Source: Cyanobacteria bacterium SIG28 (lineage in GTDB: Bacteria; Cyanobacteriota; Vampirovibrionia; Gastranaerophilales; Gastranaerophilaceae). Taken from it: a stretch of 64,000 nucleotides of DNA. The notes under the pieces were generated by a model, which saw only the letters and a program-made list of their open reading frames with translations, searched no databases and had not been told where the DNA came from. The stretch spans positions 1 to 64,000 of the forward strand of contig SUTU01000007.1 of assembly GCA_015152525.1 (NCBI GenBank), given 5' to 3'. Position 1 is the stretch's first letter. Each line of letters starts with the position of its first letter. Position numbers and translations under genes: made by a program. This document shows positions 16,973 to 26,525 of the stretch, in pieces.

Positions 16973-18097
16973 TTATTTAAAAACACCCTTTAATCTATCT
17001 TTAACAGATTCTTTTGAAGATTTTCCTTTTTGAAGCTCATAAAGTTTTTGATAAAGCGCTTTTTCTTCGTTAGATATATGTGTTGGAGTTTTTACGCTAA
17101 CTACTACAATATGATCTCCTCTTACAGACGGTTTAGAAATGTTTGGTACACCTGCATTTTTAATTTTAACAGCTTCACCGTGTTGAATTCCTGTCGGAAT
17201 AGATATTTCTTTATCACCATCTAATGTTTTTATTGTAACCGTATCGCCTAAAACAGCTTGAGCAGGCGAGATATCGAGTTTAGTAAACACATCCATACCA
17301 TCTCTTTTGTAATAAGTAGAAGGTTTAACGTGTATAACTATGTACAAATCTCCGGCAACACCACCGTTAATACCGGCATCACCTTCGTGAGATAATCTCA
17401 TTTTTGAACCGTTATCAACACCTGCAGGGATTTTAACATCAAGTTTTTTCTCTGTATTTTTTCTGCCTGTACCTTTACAATCAGGACAAGGGTCTGAAAT
17501 TATTGTACCTTTACCGTGGCAGTGCGGACAAGTTACAACTTGTGTGAAATGTCCAAGAACTGTTCTTGTGGTTTGTTGAACACTTCCTCTGCCGCCGCAA
17601 GTTTGACAAGTTTGTGGTTTTGCTCCATTCTTTGCACCTGAACCGTTACAGGTTGAACATGTTTCTAAATGGTCGATTTTGATTTCTCTGCTAAGCCCGA
17701 ATACAGCTTCTTCAAAATCAATTTCTATATCCAATCTTAAATCATCACCACGTTGAGGAGCGTTCGGATCACGACGTCTTGAACCGCCAAACCCAAATCC
17801 GCCACCAAAGAATGAATTGAAAACTTCTTCTAAATCGCCAAAACCATTTGCAAAAGGACCTTGAGTGTTAAAGCCTGCATTATTTAAACCGTCTTCGCCA
17901 AAACGATCATAAGTGGCACGTTTATCATCATCCATTAGGGTTTCATAGGCTTTACCTAATTCTTTAAACTTAGCCTCAGCTTCCGGTGCTTTGTTAATAT
18001 CCGGATGCCATTGGCGAGCCATTTTTCTAAATGCACTTTTTATTTCGTCTTTTGTAGCGTTTTTACTAACGCCTAATATTTCATAATAATCACTCAT
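16973..18097 (-). CDS. dnaJ: Chaperone DnaJ (Hsp40)
   Basis: 374 residues. The J domain with HPD (WHPDINK) is at the N-terminus. A Gly/Phe-rich linker follows (NGFGDLEEVFNSFFGGGFGFGG), then four zinc-finger repeats CSTCNGSG, CQTCGGRG, CPHCHGKG and CPDCKGTG, and the C-terminal substrate-binding domains. It stimulates DnaK ATPase and delivers unfolded proteins. It lies 46 bases downstream of grpE on the same strand; dnaK and hrcA are not in the window. Confidence 0.97.
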   Translation of the reverse strand: MSDYYEILGVSKNATKDEIKSAFRKMARQWHPDINKAPEAEAKFKELGKAYETLMDDDKRATYDRFGEDGLNNAGFNTQGPFANGFGDLEEVFNSFFGGGFGFGGSRRRDPNAPQRGDDLRLDIEIDFEEAVFGLSREIKIDHLETCSTCNGSGAKNGAKPQTCQTCGGRGSVQQTTRTVLGHFTQVVTCPHCHGKGTIISDPCPDCKGTGRKNTEKKLDVKIPAGVDNGSKMRLSHEGDAGINGGVAGDLYIVIHVKPSTYYKRDGMDVFTKLDISPAQAVLGDTVTIKTLDGDKEISIPTGIQHGEAVKIKNAGVPNISKPSVRGDHIVVVSVKTPTHISNEEKALYQKLYELQKGKSSKESVKDRLKGVFK

Positions 18098-18143
18098 TGC
18101 TATTCCTTTTTCTAAATTTCGGCAAACTTTAGTATTGCCTCAC

Positions 18144-18743
18144 TTACTGCTCAGTTGCAACATTTACTAAAGTTGGTCTTAAAACTTTATCCCCAAGTTT
18201 ATAACCTTTTTGAAGTTCTGCTATAATTGTGTTTTCAGGCTTTTCGTCAGTTGGTGTTCTCATAACCGCTTCATGAAGATTTGGATCAAACTCTTCGCCT
18301 TCTGCTTTAATAACTTCCAAACCGATTTTTGCTAAAACATCGTTAAAGTTTTTATAAGCCAAGTTATAACATTCTTTAACCTTGTCGCAATCATCTACAG
18401 TTTCAATGGCTTTCAAGCCTCTGTCAAAGTTATCAAGAACTTCAATAAGCTTTTTAACGGTATTTTCTGCGCCGTACTTAAGTAGATTTTCACGTTCTTG
18501 CTCTTGACGTTTTCTATAATTATCAAAATCAGCAGCAAGTCTTAAATACTGATTATTCAAAGTTTCGTATTTTTCTTGCCAAGGATTTTTTTCTTCTTGA
18601 ACTTCTTCTGCAGGTGTTTCTGTTATTTCTTCTGAATTTTCAGAGCTTTCAGCTTCTGTTGTTTCGATAGTTTCAGTTTCTTCAATGTTGTTTTCATTGT
18701 TATTTTCAGTTTCATCAACCGCTTTTTTGAACGGATTTTGCAT
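18144..18743 (-). CDS. grpE: Nucleotide exchange factor GrpE
   Basis: About 199 residues. The N-terminal 60 residues are acidic and disordered (Glu/Thr/Asn-rich). A long coiled-coil follows (NQYLRLAADFDNYRKRQEQE) and then the beta-domain with VIKAEGEEFDPNLHEAVM. GrpE releases ADP from DnaK. The ATG at 18743 (MQNPFKKA) is chosen because GGGGAG lies six bases upstream; the frame open from 18776 has no such site. It forms an operon with dnaJ. Confidence 0.95.
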   Translation of the reverse strand: MQNPFKKAVDETENNNENNIEETETIETTEAESSENSEEITETPAEEVQEEKNPWQEKYETLNNQYLRLAADFDNYRKRQEQERENLLKYGAENTVKKLIEVLDNFDRGLKAIETVDDCDKVKECYNLAYKNFNDVLAKIGLEVIKAEGEEFDPNLHEAVMRTPTDEKPENTIIAELQKGYKLGDKVLRPTLVNVATEQ

Positions 18744-18849
18744 AGATATCTCCCCTTTTAAGTATATTATATACAATAATTATAAGACTTCAAATCTGAT
18801 AAGGGGGGAATATTTATATTTTTTTAATAATTATGTAAATCAGAACGTC

Positions 18850-18876
18850 AAAAAAGCCTCGTTACGAGGCTTTTTT
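18850..18876 (-). terminator. Bidirectional terminator downstream of the 71-residue gene
   Basis: Hairpin AAAAAGCCTCG / CGAGGCTTTTTT with a TTA loop. Oligo-A and oligo-T flanks allow function on both strands. It stops the minus-strand gene 18890-19105. Confidence 0.9.
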
Positions 18877-18889
18877 GTTGTTCATATTT

Positions 18890-19105
18890 TTAATCTAAAA
18901 GATCTAGATTTCTTGCTGTATAAGTTGAAACGCCACCCGGAAGAATTGCAAACTGATTTGTAATACCGTGCTTGTTGTTAAGATTAACTTCTGCAATCGC
19001 GCCACTTGATTCGCCACCGCCATATTCGCCATTGGGACCGCTTACAGCACGTGTTCCGGTTGTCTGTGTTATACCCAAAAATGGTATTTTATCAATTGCT
19101 GTCAT
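18890..19105 (-). CDS. Small protein of unknown function (71 aa), Gly/Ser/Asn-rich
   Basis: It begins MTAIDKIPFLGITQTTGTRAV and continues with a Gly-rich turn (GEYGGGESSGAIAEVNLNN). No signal peptide, membrane segment or known motif. Three signals support a real gene: AAAGG seven bases before the ATG, a terminator directly after the stop, and a three-box promoter upstream (19134-19190) shared with six other genes. It diverges from grpE and precedes priA on the same strand. I do not recognise the family; the Gly/Ser pattern could suit a structural or secreted peptide. Confidence 0.65.
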   Translation of the reverse strand: MTAIDKIPFLGITQTTGTRAVSGPNGEYGGGESSGAIAEVNLNNKHGITNQFAILPGGVSTYTARNLDLLD

Positions 19106-19133
19106 AAGTATACCTTTTTTCTTTTCTCTGTAC

Positions 19134-19190
19134 TTATATAAAGTCCTGAAAAAAATAAAAATTGCACAACTTTAAGAATTTGTTACAAAA
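19134..19190 (-). promoter_or_regulatory. Three-box promoter of the 71-aa gene
   Basis: On the minus strand: TTTTGTAACAAA starting at 19190, GCAAT at 19165-19161, ACTTTATATAA at 19144-19134. The GCAAT to ACTTTATA offset is 21 bases, as in six other promoters of this window. Confidence 0.65.
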
Positions 19191-19208
19191 GTTTACCAAG
19201 ATAAAAAA

Positions 19209-21413
19209 TTACAATATATCCAAAGGATCAACGTCGATAGCGAGTTTTATATCTTTAGGTAATGAAATTTTGTTCAAAAATTTGGCAACAAAATCGTGCC
19301 CTTTTTGTGAAAGTTTGTTTTTGATAAGTATTTGGAACCGATAATATCCGTTTATTTTGGAAATAATACAAGGAGTTGGGCCGAGGGTTTCTAAATACTC
19401 TGTAAATCCGAATTTTTCAGTCATAGTGGTTAATCTTAATGCAATTTCCATGGCTGATTTTTCTGCTCTAAAATTGTTTGTAGAAGATAAAATCAGTCTT
19501 ATTATTTGGCTAAAAGGCGGGTAATCAAATTCTTGTCGAGCTTTGATTTCCGTTTCGAAGAATTTCTCAAAGTTTTGAGATTTAGCTGTTTGGAAAGCAT
19601 AATAATCAGGATTGTAAGTTTGAAACATTACTTTTCCTTTAAATTCGCCACGTCCTGCACGTCCTGCAACTTGGGTTAATAGTTGAAACCCTCTTTCTGA
19701 AGCTCTAAAATCAGGAACAGAGAAACCTGTATCTGCGCTTATTACCCCAACAAGAGTTACGTTAGGGTTATCCAAACCTTTTGCAATCATTTGGGTGCCT
19801 ACAAGGATATCAATTTCTCCTTTTTGGAATTTACTAAGAAGTTCAATATGTGCATTTTTCTTGGTTAAAATATCACTATCAATTCTTTCTACACGATAAT
19901 CAGGAAAAAGTTCTTTTACTAAGATTTCAATTTTTTGAGTTCCGCTACCTGAGTTTGAGAGAGCGTCGCTTCCGCATTGAGGACAGTAATCAGGAAAACT
20001 CATTTCCTTAGAACAATAGTGGCATTTTAATTTTTTACCGTCAGAATGCCAAACCATTGGTATTGAACAGTCCGGACATTCGATTACTGTGCCGCAACAT
20101 TTGCATTGAGAATAAGTAGAATATCCTCGCCTATTCATTAGTAAAATAACTTGTTTTCCGCTATCAACAGCTTCTTTAATCTCTGTTTGTAGAGGTTTTG
20201 ATATTATTCCACGATAAGCAGCCTTTCCGTATTCTTGCATATTAATAACTTCCGGTTTTGCAAGCGGTGCGTTATTGAACCGTTTTAGCATTTGGAATAA
20301 GTTGTTATTGTTTTGTGCAAAATAAAATGTCGAAACATCTGGTGTAGCAGAGCCTAGAAGTAATGGTGCTTGGTGAAATTGTGCCAAGCGTTTTGCGACA
20401 ATTCTGGCATCATATCTAGGTGCCGGATTTGTTTGTTTATATGCACCTTCATGTTCTTCGTCTATAATAATTAATCCGATGTTTTGTAATGGTGCAAATA
20501 CGGCTGAGCGAGCGCCTGCAAGGATTTTTATTTCATTGTTGTAAAGTCTTTGCCAAACGTCGTATTTTTCGCCGTCAGAAATACTGCTATGCCATATTGC
20601 AACATCTTTTATCCCAAATTTTCTTGCAAGACGTTTTGTTAATTGTGAGGCTAAAGCAATTTCCGGTGCTAAAAACAGAACATTTTTTCCTGATTCAATA
20701 ACATCTTTAATTAATTTAAAATAGACTTCTGTCTTACCTGATGCAGTTACACCATGTAATAAAATCGGATTTTGTGAGCGAAGTTTGTTTTTTATCCCTT
20801 CATAAACTTCGTTTTGCTCTTTTGATAATTCGTATAAAGGTTCTACTTGTACGTCTTTAAATATTGTGAGCGGATTTCTGTAAACGTATTCTAGATTAAT
20901 TTTGACAAAACCTTTTTCTTCAAGCTTTTTGATTGTAGCTCTGGTTGTTTTTGCTTCTTCTTCAAATTGAATTAGAGGTGATTTGCCGTTAGTTTTTAAT
21001 AACTCTAAAATTTCTTTTTGCCGTTTGGTTAAATCTTCAAAATTATCGTTGATTAGTTCGATTGATTGTTCTGTTTTTGCATTTTTTTCAATTAATTTCA
21101 TTGGGATTGCAGCATTTAATACTGTTACAAAATCTGTGCAGTAATAATTTGCAACCCATTCAAGGAGTTTTAAATATTTGAGTGAAAAAAGTGGAGTTTC
21201 GTCAAGAATTCTGTTTATTTTTTTTACTCTGATGTTTTCCGGTACGTAATCAGAAAACCCGACTACAAAAGCATTAATCAATCCTTGGCGACCAAAAGGA
21301 ACCAAAACAGCTTGACCAACCTGAATTATGTCTTTCATTTCTTCAGGGATATTGTAGCTGAAGGTTTTTACTCCCAATCCTTTAATATTTACTAAAACTA
21401 AAGCGTATTTCAT
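19209..21413 (-). CDS. priA: Primosomal protein N' (replication restart helicase PriA)
   Basis: 734 residues. N-terminal DNA-binding domain, then Walker A HGVTASGKTEVY (about residue 221), Walker B/DEAH-type IIIDEEHEG (about 317), and a zinc-binding block with paired cysteines (CKCCGTVIECPDC, CHYCSKEM, CPQCGSDAL; about 438-485). Helicase motifs V and VI follow (QVAGRAGRG). It reloads the replisome at stalled forks. The ATG at 21413 has no Shine-Dalgarno and lies seven bases after TATAAT, so a leaderless transcript is likely. A terminator of the upstream gene separates the two. Confidence 0.95.
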   Translation of the reverse strand: MKYALVLVNIKGLGVKTFSYNIPEEMKDIIQVGQAVLVPFGRQGLINAFVVGFSDYVPENIRVKKINRILDETPLFSLKYLKLLEWVANYYCTDFVTVLNAAIPMKLIEKNAKTEQSIELINDNFEDLTKRQKEILELLKTNGKSPLIQFEEEAKTTRATIKKLEEKGFVKINLEYVYRNPLTIFKDVQVEPLYELSKEQNEVYEGIKNKLRSQNPILLHGVTASGKTEVYFKLIKDVIESGKNVLFLAPEIALASQLTKRLARKFGIKDVAIWHSSISDGEKYDVWQRLYNNEIKILAGARSAVFAPLQNIGLIIIDEEHEGAYKQTNPAPRYDARIVAKRLAQFHQAPLLLGSATPDVSTFYFAQNNNNLFQMLKRFNNAPLAKPEVINMQEYGKAAYRGIISKPLQTEIKEAVDSGKQVILLMNRRGYSTYSQCKCCGTVIECPDCSIPMVWHSDGKKLKCHYCSKEMSFPDYCPQCGSDALSNSGSGTQKIEILVKELFPDYRVERIDSDILTKKNAHIELLSKFQKGEIDILVGTQMIAKGLDNPNVTLVGVISADTGFSVPDFRASERGFQLLTQVAGRAGRGEFKGKVMFQTYNPDYYAFQTAKSQNFEKFFETEIKARQEFDYPPFSQIIRLILSSTNNFRAEKSAMEIALRLTTMTEKFGFTEYLETLGPTPCIISKINGYYRFQILIKNKLSQKGHDFVAKFLNKISLPKDIKLAIDVDPLDIL

Positions 21414-21446
21414 TATATTTATTATATCAGAAATTTTTTAATAAAG

Positions 21447-21475
21447 AAAAAGGCACTCAATTTGAGTTAAGTGCC
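21447..21475 (-). terminator. Terminator after the AMIN-like exported protein gene
   Basis: Stem GGCACT / AGTGCC, with inner pairing of ACTCAA and TTGAGT variants. On the minus strand it is followed by TTTTTCTTTATT. Confidence 0.75.
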
Positions 21476-21508
21476 ACTTACATAGTATAGTTTTATAAAA
21501 GATTGTTG

Positions 21509-22573
21509 TTATTGTTTTATATTATTCTTATTAAGGCTAGCTTTTAAGCCCCTTGCCAAATCGTGTCGCCCGCTTTTTTCGTAAATCGCTGTCATTGATT
21601 CTAAAAATTTTAGGTTGTCAATATTCGGATTAGATTGGTTAACCGGCGCTGTGTTAACAGGTGTAGTCATTTTTTTGACTTGGGGTTGTGTAACTGTTTT
21701 TGTCTGTTGTTGTATTGGTCTGTTTACGGTTTGAGTTGCAATATCAGCTCCCAAGCTTGAATTATAGTTTCTTAATCTTGGGTTATGAATATGGGATGTT
21801 TCCATATCATAAGGGTTGCGTTCTTGTTTTTGATATGCATTCATTCCGTAATTAACTGTTGAGAATGGTTTTTCGCTTGTAGTATAAGTTTGTTGTAAAG
21901 GCTGAATACCTTTATACATATTGATTTCTCTTTCGTTTAAAGATTGAGAAAGTCCGATTTTCATCTCAGGTTCTCTGCGTCTGAATAATCTGATTACTGA
22001 GAACGCTAACAAGCTGATTAAACCGATTGTTGTAATTTTATTAGCAGAATCAGGTGATACTGTTTCGCTTAATGAATCTTTAATATTAGCAACTGTTGAA
22101 GATGCTTTTATTCTGTCAAACATTTTTGAAGTTTTAACAGGTTCAAAGTCTTCGTGGTAAATTGGCGCATAGCTTTCTATAGGATTGTTTAGCTTAATAC
22201 TTTGTGCCGGTTTTTTAGCCGGTATAATAGCTGTAGTTAAAGCGTCAAAAGTAACTGATGCAGCCGAAGCGTTATCTGCTTGGAAAAATATGCTTATACC
22301 GTTACCTTGAGGTTCAACCATTACAGAATCAACATTTGAAACATTGTTATAAACTGTGTTTAATGTTTTTGAAGCTCTAATATCTTTCATTGTTAAAGTT
22401 ATTTTATTTGAAGCTTGAACAGTCTTTTTTACATCAACAGCTTTATCTGAAACTAAAACAATATTATATGAATCCTTAGCAGGTTCAATTTCTATAGTTT
22501 GAAGTACATTTTCGTCAGCATATGCTGTAAGAATAGAAAATGTAATTCCGAATACCAACAACACTCTTTTCAT
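21509..22573 (-). CDS. Exported membrane-anchored protein with AMIN-like N-terminal domain
   Basis: A 354-residue protein. Signal peptide MKRVLLVFGITFSILTAYA, then a beta-rich domain of about 100 residues (YNIVLVSDKAVDVKKTV, ITLTMKDIRASKTL, DSVMVEPQGNGISIFF) that resembles AMIN domains of PilQ and amidases. A single membrane segment near residue 190 (TTIGLISLLAFSVIRLF) precedes a basic RRRE stop-transfer and a low-complexity Gln/Thr/Asn-rich tail. The C-terminal helix MTAIYEKSGRHDLARGLKASL is distinct. The arrangement suggests envelope/pilus association, but no pilus genes are adjacent. AMIN assignment is tentative. Confidence 0.65.
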   Translation of the reverse strand: MKRVLLVFGITFSILTAYADENVLQTIEIEPAKDSYNIVLVSDKAVDVKKTVQASNKITLTMKDIRASKTLNTVYNNVSNVDSVMVEPQGNGISIFFQADNASAASVTFDALTTAIIPAKKPAQSIKLNNPIESYAPIYHEDFEPVKTSKMFDRIKASSTVANIKDSLSETVSPDSANKITTIGLISLLAFSVIRLFRRREPEMKIGLSQSLNEREINMYKGIQPLQQTYTTSEKPFSTVNYGMNAYQKQERNPYDMETSHIHNPRLRNYNSSLGADIATQTVNRPIQQQTKTVTQPQVKKMTTPVNTAPVNQSNPNIDNLKFLESMTAIYEKSGRHDLARGLKASLNKNNIKQ

Positions 22574-22668
22574 AAAACTCTCTCTCCCTTGATATTAGTG
22601 TACATGCTTGGCATGCTTATGACATCAATCAAGGGGTTGAAATTCTTATTGACCATATGGTCAATAAG

Positions 22669-23739
22669 TTATAGATGAGTGGCTATAAATTCAATAAAAT
22701 CAAATACTTTGTATTGCCTAAAGGAGTAAGCCTTAAGTGCTGCTTCGCATCCGAGGCAAGATGTTAAAACAATATTGGCACCGCTATTTTTTATGTTTTC
22801 ACGTTTAGTGTTATAAATGTTCTTCATTATTTTAATTTCTTTAAAGTTTGGAATACCGCTAAAACCGCAACATTTATCAAAATCTTTCATTTCAATGTAT
22901 TCTAAATTTTCAGTGTTATTTAAAAGCCATTGAATATCATTAAAATTGTCAATATTGCAAGGTTTGTGGTAAGTAACTTTAGCACATTGTTTTAGTTTAA
23001 GTTTGATATTTTTTTTTCTTAAAAACTCATAAATGTTTTTGATTTTTAGTTCTTTTAAAACCTCTTTATCGACATCGTTGTCAACCCATTTTATATAATC
23101 TCTCAGAGCTTTTTCGCAACTTGCACAATTGACAACAATTTCTTTAATATCATATTTTTTTACTGTATTAATGAACTTTTTGATAGCATTTTGAAACTCT
23201 TTTAAATCGCCACCGGTGAAGTATGGGATACCGCAACAGTCGAATTGAGGATTAATAACTTCTACTTCAACGGAATTAAGAATTTTTACAATGTTTTTAT
23301 CTCCTTTAATACTACTTCCGCATCCACCAAAGAATAATACTTTCTCTGTGTAATTTTTGCTTCCGTACGGTTTTACAAATATTTTTACAAGTTTTATAAA
23401 AAGTCCAAATATAAGATATTTTAGAATAAAGCTTTTAAGTTTTTCTAATTTGTTGCGCTTGAAAAACTCTGATTTTGCAACTGTTACGATATCAATAATG
23501 TCTATTCCGGAAGGACAAAACTTAGTGCAAGCACCACATTTTAGGCATAAATCAAGATATCTTTTTATTGGTTTAGACAGCTTTAATTCGCCATCCAAAA
23601 CACCTTTTAACATTACAAAATGTCCTCTTGATACTGAACAATCATTACCTGTTATTTTGTATATTGGACATTCTGCCTGACAAAGTCCGCACTTTGAGCA
23701 CTTATGAATTTGTTCCCGATAGTCTTTTAAATCTTTCAT
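22669..23739 (-). CDS. (Fe-S)-binding CCG-domain oxidoreductase subunit (GlcF/LutA/HdrB-like)
   Basis: 356 residues. Two ferredoxin motifs at the N-terminus, CSKCGLCQAECPIYK and CLKCGACTKFCPSGID, and two cysteine-rich CCG modules, FDCCGIPYFTGGD and KCCGFSGIPNFKE, each with a preceding CxxC-type pair (NCASCEKAL, TSCLGCEAAL). This is the layout of glycolate/lactate oxidase iron-sulfur subunits and HdrD-type proteins, which carry electrons from a flavoprotein partner. No FAD subunit (GlcD-like) is nearby. The ATG lies six bases after TATAAT without a Shine-Dalgarno (leaderless type). Confidence 0.85.
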   Translation of the reverse strand: MKDLKDYREQIHKCSKCGLCQAECPIYKITGNDCSVSRGHFVMLKGVLDGELKLSKPIKRYLDLCLKCGACTKFCPSGIDIIDIVTVAKSEFFKRNKLEKLKSFILKYLIFGLFIKLVKIFVKPYGSKNYTEKVLFFGGCGSSIKGDKNIVKILNSVEVEVINPQFDCCGIPYFTGGDLKEFQNAIKKFINTVKKYDIKEIVVNCASCEKALRDYIKWVDNDVDKEVLKELKIKNIYEFLRKKNIKLKLKQCAKVTYHKPCNIDNFNDIQWLLNNTENLEYIEMKDFDKCCGFSGIPNFKEIKIMKNIYNTKRENIKNSGANIVLTSCLGCEAALKAYSFRQYKVFDFIEFIATHL

Positions 23740-23854
23740 AAGTAGATTATATCATACAATTCTTTAAGTTATAGCTGAACACTATACATTCAGGTAAAAT
23801 ACTGTTATAATATAAGAGTGAGTGTTTATTATTACATTTTAAGAGGACGACTGG

Positions 23855-24649
23855 ATGAAAATTCTTATTTCTAACGATGACGGAATTCTGGCTAATGGTA
23901 TCCGTGCATTAGTGGAAGCATTAGCCCCAAAACATGATGTATATGTTGTAGCACCTGATAGAGAAAGAAGCGCTGCAGGTCATTCGTTAACCTTGCATAC
24001 ACCGATAAGAGTGGAAGAGGTGGATGCAAAATACGGTGCGAAACGTTGTTGGATGACAACCGGAACACCTGGCGACTGTGTTAAAATAGCCATAAATGCA
24101 ATCTTGTCAGACGAAGAAAAACCTGATTTGGTAATCTCCGGTCTTAACCACGGTCCAAACTTGGGAGCCGATATCCTTTATTCAGGTACTGTTAGTTGTG
24201 CAATGGAAGGTGCAATGATGGGTTATCCTGCAATCGCAACTTCTTTAACAACTATGAGAAATGAGTATGAGGATTTTAAGGTGGCTGCAGAATTTATTGC
24301 AGAACTTCTTGATAAACTGGATACTTATAAAATACCGCCAAGAACAATATTAAATATAAACGTTCCTGGGTTGGAAAAAGAAGATATTGCAGGTATTGCA
24401 ATAACAGAACTTGGAAGCAGAATGTTCACTGATGCTTATGAAAAGCGTATAGATCCAAGAGGAAAAGTTTATTATTGGATGGCAGGTGAATTAATTAATG
24501 AGCCTGAAGATGCATCAACAGATATTGCTGCTGTAAGAAATAACAGAATTTCTATAACTCCTGTAACTTACGATATGACAAGAATTAATATAATGCAGGA
24601 TTTAGAAAACGAGCTTTGCAAAGAAGAACTTTGTGAATGGTTTAAGTAA
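23855..24649 (+). CDS. surE: 5'/3'-nucleotidase SurE
   Basis: 264 residues. The metal-binding motif ISNDDGILANGIRAL is at the N-terminus and VISGLNHGPNLG in the middle (conserved Asn). DRERSAAGHSLTL and YSGTVSCAMEGAMMG are typical SurE signatures. It hydrolyses nucleoside monophosphates. AAGAGGAC stands before the ATG. A terminator follows about 25 bases downstream, so it is monocistronic. Confidence 0.95.
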   Translation: MKILISNDDGILANGIRALVEALAPKHDVYVVAPDRERSAAGHSLTLHTPIRVEEVDAKYGAKRCWMTTGTPGDCVKIAINAILSDEEKPDLVISGLNHGPNLGADILYSGTVSCAMEGAMMGYPAIATSLTTMRNEYEDFKVAAEFIAELLDKLDTYKIPPRTILNINVPGLEKEDIAGIAITELGSRMFTDAYEKRIDPRGKVYYWMAGELINEPEDASTDIAAVRNNRISITPVTYDMTRINIMQDLENELCKEELCEWFK

Positions 24650-24674
24650 TTTTAGTTTAGAGTTTTTTTTTGAA

Positions 24675-24708
24675 GCGCTCGCCTAACAAGGAGGGCGTTT
24701 TTTTTTAC
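24675..24708 (+). terminator. Terminator of surE
   Basis: Stem CGCTCGCCT / AGGAGGGCG (one mismatch, one G-T pair) followed by a run of nine or more T. Confidence 0.85.
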
Positions 24709-24757
24709 ATAACTTTACAAATAAAGCAATTTTCTTTTAATAAATAACTTTATATTA
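24701..24757 (+). promoter_or_regulatory. Three-box promoter of the unknown 547-aa membrane protein gene
   Basis: GCAAT at 24726-24730 and ACTTTATATTA at 24747-24757, exactly 21 bases apart. The upstream box is a weak match (TTTTTTACATAAC from 24701). Confidence 0.55.
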
Positions 24758-24794
24758 ATAAGGTTAAAAGTGTTAAAGGTTAATTTGTTTTAGT

Positions 24795-26438
24795 ATGAAC
24801 TCTGTACACAATCAAAATACTCAGTTTCAAAGCTCAGTGTATACTATCCCTGCAAGGACGGTAACCATTCCGCAACGCTATTCGGGGGAAGCAACCAATG
24901 TGGGTAGCAGAGTAAACTATGCATTGCAAAGACAAAACGGCGATGCTTTTGTATCAGGGCAATTTGCAGAAATGTCAGAGAAGAAAACTAAAAGAAAAAG
25001 AGCTGTAAAATCAGTTTTATTAACACTTGGTACAGTTGTTGGTTTAGCGGCTTTAGGTAATTGCTCTTCAAACAAAATGGCTGAATTAGGTCAAAAGTTA
25101 GATGATGTTTTACTTAAACAGGATTGGTATAAATCGTTACAAAAAAGTACAAAAACGGCAAAAGAAAAGGTTAAGACTTATTTCTTAAAAAATGATAATG
25201 AAACTATTCGTCAGACAGCCAGAGATATTCAGGAAACATTTAGTAAAAGGCGTTCGCAACCTGAAGTTGCTCTTGCTAAAGGGTATGGTAGTGGTTTTAA
25301 AAATATTTTCTGTTTGACGCCACCTGATGTTATTAAGACTTCTATGCATAAAATTGAAGCTCAAAATCCGGGTCAGGCTATGAAGTCTTTAGAAAAGCTT
25401 GTAGGAAAAGATAAGGCTAAAACTTTATATGAAAAAATCATGGGTGAAGGTGTTCAACTTGATAACAGAAAGTTTTGTGATGAATTGACAGATGCGATTG
25501 CAGAAAATTTTGGCGCAAAGGTTGATGGTAAAGTTGATAATAAAAAACTTCTTTCAATATTAAAAGATTTACAAAAAGGTAATGTTAACGGTGTTGATTT
25601 AACAGAATTTACCAATGTAAAAATGAATGATTCAAAAGGTGTGTTTGGATTAATGGGTAATTGGAGTTCCGTAAATCTAATAGATTCATTTGGCGAAAAA
25701 TGCGCTAAAGCAATGGGTAAAGATTGGAAAGGCTTTGGTAGAGGAAATCTTGGTGATGCTTTAGTTAAATCGAATGTGGTATGTGGTAAATTGGCTGATA
25801 CCGGTGCAGGTTCTTTTGTTCAAAAAATGATTACCGTTCCGACTGAATCTATTTCAAACTTTGTAAATGATAAATCAAATATGGGTATATTATTAAGTGC
25901 AATGATTTTTATGTTGTATCAAAATATGCAGAAGGCACCGGAAGGTCAAAAAGCAGCTACTGTTGCAGATGATTATGTTGGAACTTTAGGTAGCTTGGCA
26001 ATTGCAACTCCTTTGGCTTTTGGTGCAACGTATGGACTTGCGACATTATCTCATTTAGAAGGTAAAAACGGTTTATCAAAAACATTAAAAAATATCGGAA
26101 AAGTGTTTGATTTCGGGCACGATAAAATGGATAAAGCCGGAAATATAATAAAATCTAAAAAAGGTTTCTTGAATTCCATGAAAAAATTTGGCGGACATAC
26201 GTTGAGATTTGCTCTAATAATGCTTGTATTCTCCAGTATGTTTATGAAACCTATTCGAGGTGCAATTCAAAAAGTATTCGGAAAACCTTATGTTGAAGGT
26301 GAAGAAAATGCTCAAAAAAATTCTCAATTACAAGCTCAAGCAAAAGCTATGGGTATAAGTGAAGAGGAAATGGAAGCTTTAGCTATATATTTACAAAATA
26401 ATCCGGAAGCAATGAATATTTTTGCTCAACAAGCATAA
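24795..26438 (+). CDS. Large membrane-associated protein of unknown function
   Basis: 547 residues. A polar N-terminal tail rich in Gln/Asn/Thr/Ser and a basic patch (KKTKRKRAVK) lead to a membrane segment near residue 75-90 (SVLLTLGTVVGLAALGN). A long helical, soluble-looking region follows, with at least three further hydrophobic segments near the C-terminus (ILLSAMIFMLYQNM, SLAIATPLAFGATYGLATL, LRFALIMLVFSSMFM). The last 60 residues are Gln/Glu/Ala-rich helix. No known domain is recognised. No Shine-Dalgarno precedes the ATG. The three-box promoter links it to other unknown genes. N- and C-termini look cytoplasmic or secreted; topology is uncertain. Confidence 0.7.
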   Translation: MNSVHNQNTQFQSSVYTIPARTVTIPQRYSGEATNVGSRVNYALQRQNGDAFVSGQFAEMSEKKTKRKRAVKSVLLTLGTVVGLAALGNCSSNKMAELGQKLDDVLLKQDWYKSLQKSTKTAKEKVKTYFLKNDNETIRQTARDIQETFSKRRSQPEVALAKGYGSGFKNIFCLTPPDVIKTSMHKIEAQNPGQAMKSLEKLVGKDKAKTLYEKIMGEGVQLDNRKFCDELTDAIAENFGAKVDGKVDNKKLLSILKDLQKGNVNGVDLTEFTNVKMNDSKGVFGLMGNWSSVNLIDSFGEKCAKAMGKDWKGFGRGNLGDALVKSNVVCGKLADTGAGSFVQKMITVPTESISNFVNDKSNMGILLSAMIFMLYQNMQKAPEGQKAATVADDYVGTLGSLAIATPLAFGATYGLATLSHLEGKNGLSKTLKNIGKVFDFGHDKMDKAGNIIKSKKGFLNSMKKFGGHTLRFALIMLVFSSMFMKPIRGAIQKVFGKPYVEGEENAQKNSQLQAQAKAMGISEEEMEALAIYLQNNPEAMNIFAQQA

Positions 26439-26525
26439 ATTTTTATTTAAATCTGTACTAACTTCCTCTATATAGACCATTACTATTATATAAATTTTTG
26501 TATAATTAGAATGGGGGTTAGTATT

